Positions 32,301-35,818 of a stretch of DNA of 35,818 bases are shown here, one piece after another; position 1 is the stretch's first letter; every line of letters starts with the position of its first letter. The position numbers and the translations under genes are program-made. This DNA comes from a virus, in the IMG/VR virus record IMGVR_UViG_3300037606_000566, positions 1 through 35,818 of that record; one strand, written 5' to 3'. The notes under the pieces are model-generated. The model saw nothing but the letters and a program-made list of their open reading frames with translations. It did no database searches and was not told the origin of the DNA.

Positions 32301-33679
32301 GGTCCAGCACCTATTTCTTCTGGGCTTAAAAATCCAGACTCTATTACTTTTTGTTCTCTATTATAACTTAAACTTGGTATAACACCACCAGTAACCCCAA
32401 ACTCCATACTACTTAATAAATTAACAAAATGTCCTTGTCCGTTACTATAAGCATAAAGGTTTGGTGAAGATATTGCATCTTTGGAATAATCTCCCTTATT
32501 GTTTGAATAAGCTGGACTATAACCGCTTCTAAATACGCTATTAGAAGGCGAATCTACGCCACCGTTACTAATACCATCTAAGTTGGCTCTAACATTACTA
32601 ATTAACGCCAATGCTTGACCACTACCAGTATATTTAAGCATCTCATTTGCTCTATCGATATTCTCTGAATCCCCATTTTCTGTTTGGAAAATAGAACCAG
32701 CATCATCTAAATAACTTCTTGGTATCGTAAAGCCTAGTATTTTGCCCGCTGTGTCCAAAATTCGTCCACCAGTAGTACTTGGTACCGTAATCTTATAAGT
32801 AGGCCTTAAACCGACTAATCCATCGCCTTTAATAAGACTTAAAATATTGTCTTTAACATTTAAAGCACCCAATAGTTCTTGTTGAACATTAAATGCTGCA
32901 TTATTAGCTAAAGCTAAGGCTAATTGTTGTCCACCAACCATGCCAAGTTTGGTGTCATTAATAATCCCAGTTGCACCTAGTAATCTACCAGCTATTGAAG
33001 ACCTAATATTAAAACTAGTAGTTAAACCACCACTACCAAAACCCAATCCTTGTCCACTTAAAACACTACCAATGATATTTGCCGTTTTTATTGCACCTCC
33101 ACCACCAATATTTAAACCACCTTTTTCATCTAAATAACCAGATATTTGGTTGGTAAAATTTACTTGGTCATTAACGATAAAATCAGCTACATCTAATTGT
33201 TGTGATTCATCTTTATATAAGTTCTTTTTAAGATTTTTATTTTTTGTTTCAGCTAAATTAGTTTTAGCTAATAAACCGTATTCAATAATACTTTCGTTAA
33301 CACCAATTGGATAAGATATTGGTGTATTTGGCCAATTTGAATCTGGATTTGAAGGTAAATATTGAACACCTAATAAATCATTAGCTGTTGATGCTGTATT
33401 TTGGAAAGTGTTTACGGAAATGTTGTTATCCTTGAAAATAATACCATTTGTTTCTAATGGTAAAAAATTAGGAATTACGTTAACATTATTATTTACGGTT
33501 AAATCCAATAATGGTTCACCAATCCTTGGACTACCATTTAAAGAAGTTGAAATAGTAGGATAGCTTGGGGGGAGATTTAAATTTAATAAAAAATCCCTAA
33601 TCCCGTAATCAACTGTAACACCATTTATTGTATTTTTTGTTGAATATGAAGGAGATGCTGTATTATAGTAAATTGGCAT
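29348..33679 (-). CDS. Large baseplate/tail protein with an OmpA-like peptidoglycan-binding domain
   Basis: 1443 residues. The N-terminal 450 residues are Gly/Asn-rich and of unknown fold. Around 690-740 is a beta segment common in phage tail-hub proteins (INFSENSSLNWETSNFIGRG, then EPIYTYNNTERTGNLSF). Residues about 890-990 match OmpA-like domains: NGYFDPKLVELMTKHLIEV, TGYASSQGNIVYNN, KLAKDRAINLKEDI, where N-x2-L-x3-RA is the family signature; the usual Asp of GHTD is Ser here. A tail-associated domain follows (LTFLLQCTRQGPT, PPICILRIGDFYNTKIAIDN). OmpA-like domains bind peptidoglycan, so this protein may hold the baseplate against the cell wall. It has its own promoter 178 bases upstream and an A/T-only leader. 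Confidence 0.8.
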   Translation of the reverse strand: MPIYYNTASPSYSTKNTINGVTVDYGIRDFLLNLNLPPSYPTISTSLNGSPRIGEPLLDLTVNNNVNVIPNFLPLETNGIIFKDNNISVNTFQNTASTANDLLGVQYLPSNPDSNWPNTPISYPIGVNESIIEYGLLAKTNLAETKNKNLKKNLYKDESQQLDVADFIVNDQVNFTNQISGYLDEKGGLNIGGGGAIKTANIIGSVLSGQGLGFGSGGLTTSFNIRSSIAGRLLGATGIINDTKLGMVGGQQLALALANNAAFNVQQELLGALNVKDNILSLIKGDGLVGLRPTYKITVPSTTGGRILDTAGKILGFTIPRSYLDDAGSIFQTENGDSENIDRANEMLKYTGSGQALALISNVRANLDGISNGGVDSPSNSVFRSGYSPAYSNNKGDYSKDAISSPNLYAYSNGQGHFVNLLSSMEFGVTGGVIPSLSYNREQKVIESGFLSPEEIGAGPRGNSGYENRKISDVNFTWTSTNGEAVNTIDEAILPANFRFIQDIIGRNDELVGDKKSLLIKTQKLFNSKGMINIITAKGDMDKKSSQIQTANGKGFSKGNAVLKASLFNEQGRYKGEENISANDTYCRSWTTLDRYDRVKKLVRSGTDGIDNKGATTVNGINTTVPYRNNTQGSILSEFGIPKITPYTDDNPTDPKQYMFSIENLAWADSNTLLPRSERGPGDLLTGKKGRIMWFPPYNINFSENSSLNWETSNFIGRGEPIYTYNNTERTGNLSFQIIVDHPSYVNSFRGEEGPDDSYIASFWAGCIDPDSKFSEKLTPAQISDIVKETPIVQDVKVIEEEVVPTDISVYFPNDNAAIELLYENGLNKLDGTPIDYSVNQKGENQGLGNYKANYTPGARNNSIQADGEGWPDRYNFGLNYSENIEEKRSPATSPTIVCADSQVLNGYFDPKLVELMTKHLIEVSPNFIATITGYASSQGNIVYNNKLAKDRAINLKEDIKQRWWPLIKGGLPKLTDADFDKRFIIGETRELQSIGCVPCKGIPKLRQAAECPTDSLACKQDRVAKVSFIYSKDIAGEDLPKKEVINDDNNNRRINNKISGKYYNETLYFDKLTDEDPLVFDYFRQKIKYFHPAFHSTTPEGLNSRLTFLLQCTRQGPTMEEQGATNLAFGRPPICILRIGDFYNTKIAIDNVSIDYEPLVWDLNPEGIGVQPMIANVSMSFKFIGGSSLMGPINKLQNALSFNYFANTQVYDPRADYISKDKPMIAPAKVSEIAPIIDEPFNATDLAAVEIVNTFRPWYLHNGIKDISEIEKDKNGMEIINNENIDQEKENETEVSQSSQSTSANTGLEVTVSDYDILKNFLTLKKDYFTIQISTFNTLGGKFGFDSNQELSKEYDVKITLNSNVTTMNSLELVSFKLKNITEENNTVFLSKVKNWGAIISDFAIEPSNKLTFVISIPELDIKFFHDRKYLRGSNTLIDFVN

Positions 33680-33758
33680 AAATATTTATTTGTATATAAA
33701 TAGTATACTATATCAGTTTTTTAAAAAATAAATAGTTAATTAATTGGAAGAAATATAA

Positions 33759-33805
33759 AAAAAATAATAAATAAAAAGTTTATAACTAATTATTTATTAT
33801 TTTTT
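33759..33805. promoter_or_regulatory. Perfect 16-bp A/T-only hairpin in the leader
   Basis: Arms 33759-33774 and 33790-33805 (AAAAAATAATAAATAA and its exact complement) flank a 15-base loop. It lies between the promoter and the ATG of the 1443-residue gene. All pairs are A-T, so it could arise by chance in such sequence, although a perfect 16-bp match is long. Confidence 0.5.
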
Positions 33806-33830
33806 ATAACATATATTATATATTATATAT

Positions 33831-33854
33831 TTTATTTATTTATTTATTTATTTA
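33831..33854. repeat. Six tandem TTTA repeats
   Basis: Six exact TTTA units on the plus strand (TAAA on the mRNA strand). They begin immediately after the -7 element of the promoter, so they would form the first transcribed bases. Confidence 0.8.
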
Positions 33855-33856
33855 TA

Positions 33857-33887
33857 CAAAATTACGATTTTTTTTCTAAATAAACAA
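33857..33887 (-). promoter_or_regulatory. Bacteroidota-type promoter for the OmpA-domain baseplate gene
   Basis: On the minus strand, TTG (33885-33887), then 20 bases, then TAATTTTG (33857-33864), fitting TTG-N19-21-TAnnTTTG. Transcription would start near 33852, about 173 bases before the ATG at 33679, and after the stop of the tape-measure gene. Confidence 0.7.
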
Positions 33888-33953
33888 GTATATTTATATG
33901 TTATTTTCATTTATTTTATTAAAAAAAACATAAGTTATTGATTTTCAATAGAT

Positions 33954-35818
33954 TTATCCTTTATTTTTTCCTCCATTTATATTTTTCTCAAGTTGAGATT
34001 GAATAGCAACGGTTATTTCCCTTACAAAATTTGGGTCTTTCATTAGGTCTATTGCTATTCCTGGGTTATCTGGTATAGTTATTTTTATCTCTCCTGACAC
34101 TTTTAAGTCTTCAAATTTATGTGTGATTATTGTACTTGTTTTGTTATTAGCTACTTCTGATACAACACCACCAGGTTTCATAGCAAGTAAATCATCTTTA
34201 TTGTCAATAGGTGTTATTTTACCACCTTGTAAAATACCACGACCCTCTGAAAAATCAGAACCCAAACCAAAACCCAAACCAGCCAATGCACCCAATGGAC
34301 CGCCAAGCATACCACCCATTGCCATTTTCCCCATAGTTCCACCAAAGAATCCATCATTCATTGCTGGGCCAACACTAGGGCTTGTTCCGTAGTTATCTAA
34401 ATCTCCCAATGCACCACCAGCTTCTGAACCTAAATAACCACCTATAAGCATACCTAAAGGTACCGTTATTGGTGCTAACGGAACAGCGAGTGCCCCTAAT
34501 GCACCACCAGCGGCAGCACCACCAACGGCACCTAATCCAGCAAAACCACCTTTAAGGACACCCCTACCCAAAGCTTCACCCTCACCCTTACCAGCCGCTT
34601 TTTGTTCTTCATATTCACTATAACCATACATACCCGCAGCTGCAACACCACCAAGTTTAGCGGCACCACTACCAGCAACTCCTTTAAAATTAGCCCCAAG
34701 TTTACCTATAGTCGATAAACCTCTTCCATTATTCATTGTAGCCATAGCACCTTCACTCCTGGTTCCAAAACCACCACGACCTTTACCCCCAGGAGCACCA
34801 CCAACACTAGCTGTCATGTTAAATCCAGTTCCCAATAACATTCCACTACTAATCCATTTTAGTTTATCGGCTAAGAATAACGCAATAGCTGATGTAATAG
34901 GATTGTCTATCATAAACCCACCAACAACTGAAATAAAATCTCCAACTAAAGAGGCTATTTTCTCTATTCTTTCACCAAACTTTCCTTTTTCAAATCTATC
35001 CACAAACGCATCCAATTTTGGTATTAACTTTGCGTTCATTACTTCGATTATTGGAAGTAAAAACTGTTTTAAACCATTTATTGTGTTAGTTAAAGCATCG
35101 TCAAAAGTCCTGGCATTTTTAGCTCTTTCATTAAGACTTTCTTTTTCTTTCATTAAAGCATTTACCGTTCCTTTATTTAATTGATTAATTAAAGTTGGGT
35201 TACCATTAATCATAACCGTTGCTTTACCATCATTTATTTCAGACATATTTGAAATAAATTCTCTTTCTTCATCTGAAGCACCCGCAAATATTTGACTACC
35301 AATACTTTTTAATTTAAAAGCGTTCTTACCAGCTGTGACTAAATCGTCATACGAAGCACCAGTTTGTTCTGCTATTATCCTTAATTTTTGCATTTCCATA
35401 GCACCTATTTGTATTTCCCCGTTTTCGTTAAAATGTGCGGATGCAGCGGCAGCGTTACCTAATTCTTTAGTCAAACCTGCCATATCATTACGAGCCATGT
35501 ACATCAAACGAAATGGGTCACCTAATTTAGCCCATTCACCACCCATAACTTGTAATTGGGCTGACATATCTACTGCTCCTTCAACATTAAATAATTTGTC
35601 TGCAAAATTTGCGGCAAATTCCATCCCAACACCCAGTTTTGCTACAGTTTTCGCCATAGTCGCTAAACCTTTAACACCACCTTGGAAATTATAGCGATTT
35701 AACATTTTAGTATTATTCGCAATGTTTTTAATAACTTTAGTTGCATTTAAACCCATTGCACTAGAGTCATTCATTGCTTGTTCAATGTACTCACTAGTCT
35801 TTTGTGCTGAAAGACCTT
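33954..35818 (-). CDS. Tail tape-measure-like protein (N-terminus cut by window edge)
   Basis: The frame stays open to the right edge: 14 further codons upstream of the ATG at 35774 read GLSAQKTSEYIEQA, so the true start lies outside. At least 620 residues are visible. The pattern fits tape-measure proteins: helical Ala-rich start (GLATMAKTVAKLGVGMEFAA), then GDPFRLMYMARNDMAGLTKE and MEMQKLRIIAEQTGASYDDL, a long Gly/Ala-rich hydrophobic region (GLGAVGGAAAGGALGALAVP and onwards), and a short soluble C-terminus (EITVAIQSQLEKNINGG). Such proteins set tail length and line the tube before DNA release. No lytic domain is visible in this part. The neighbouring baseplate genes agree. The visible length gives no tail length because the start is missing. 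Confidence 0.75.
   Translation of the reverse strand, partial: GLSAQKTSEYIEQAMNDSSAMGLNATKVIKNIANNTKMLNRYNFQGGVKGLATMAKTVAKLGVGMEFAANFADKLFNVEGAVDMSAQLQVMGGEWAKLGDPFRLMYMARNDMAGLTKELGNAAAASAHFNENGEIQIGAMEMQKLRIIAEQTGASYDDLVTAGKNAFKLKSIGSQIFAGASDEEREFISNMSEINDGKATVMINGNPTLINQLNKGTVNALMKEKESLNERAKNARTFDDALTNTINGLKQFLLPIIEVMNAKLIPKLDAFVDRFEKGKFGERIEKIASLVGDFISVVGGFMIDNPITSAIALFLADKLKWISSGMLLGTGFNMTASVGGAPGGKGRGGFGTRSEGAMATMNNGRGLSTIGKLGANFKGVAGSGAAKLGGVAAAGMYGYSEYEEQKAAGKGEGEALGRGVLKGGFAGLGAVGGAAAGGALGALAVPLAPITVPLGMLIGGYLGSEAGGALGDLDNYGTSPSVGPAMNDGFFGGTMGKMAMGGMLGGPLGALAGLGFGLGSDFSEGRGILQGGKITPIDNKDDLLAMKPGGVVSEVANNKTSTIITHKFEDLKVSGEIKITIPDNPGIAIDLMKDPNFVREITVAIQSQLEKNINGGKNKG

Larger units (their letters stand above)
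33680..33953. other. Longest gap: A/T-only leader with promoter, hairpin and tetranucleotide repeats
   Basis: 274 bases, almost all A and T, with no open reading frame worth naming. It holds, in minus-strand order, a promoter (33857-33887), six TTTA/TAAA repeats (33831-33854) starting at the expected transcription start, a TA-rich patch, and a perfect hairpin (33759-33805). It then leads into the ATG at 33679. Confidence 0.8.

Overview
The window looks like part of a large, AT-rich genome of a T4-like contractile-tailed phage whose host is probably a member of the Bacteroidota. The T4-like core is a gp41-type helicase, a UvsX recombinase, a gp32-type single-strand binding protein, an RNase H/FEN nuclease, class Ia ribonucleotide reductase (RNR) and gp25/gp6-like baseplate wedge proteins. 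The host guess rests on three things: two good matches to the Bacteroidota promoter (TTG, 19-20 bases, TAnnTTTG), A-rich leaders without Shine-Dalgarno sequences, and SprB-like repeats (a flavobacterial surface-adhesin module) in a probable virion protein. Genes are packed on the minus strand with short gaps or overlaps. The one exception is a homing endonuclease on the plus strand. No gap exceeds 300 bases; the longest is 33680-33953. I saw no tRNA, rRNA, CRISPR array or insertion sequence.

In transcription order (right to left): a tape-measure-like protein (cut by the right edge); a 1443-residue baseplate protein with an OmpA-like domain; a small LysM/gp53-like protein; a 2093-residue baseplate hub ending in an M15 peptidase domain and a lysozyme-like domain; four short genes of unknown function; then gp32, UvsX, RNase H and a gene of unknown function. 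Next come the fractured helicase, NrdB, the fractured NrdA with a GIY-YIG endonuclease inside it, and a terminator. The baseplate genes then resume with gp25, the plus-strand endonuclease, gp6, a small membrane protein, and a very large protein that runs off the left edge. The replication and nucleotide module therefore sits between two blocks of baseplate genes.

The most striking content is a set of four inteins in two essential enzymes. NrdA is encoded as three separate polypeptides that must be joined by two different split inteins. One is inserted directly before the catalytic thiyl-radical cysteine, the other in the substrate-phosphate loop. The helicase is encoded as two polypeptides joined by a gp41-1-type split intein. 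Its N-terminal piece also carries a complete 330-residue intein in the Walker A motif, with the Trp/Cys/Thr signature of class 3 inteins. The charge polarity of the helicase split intein is opposite to that of the NrdA pair. A GIY-YIG endonuclease gene occupies the break at the first NrdA intein. A perfect 16-bp hairpin abuts its start codon, much like the translational control known for T4 homing endonuclease genes. Split inteins in nrdA and gp41 of marine phages are known as a class (fractured genes). The combination here, two split sites in one nrdA plus a class 3 intein plus a split intein in one helicase, is what deserves follow-up.
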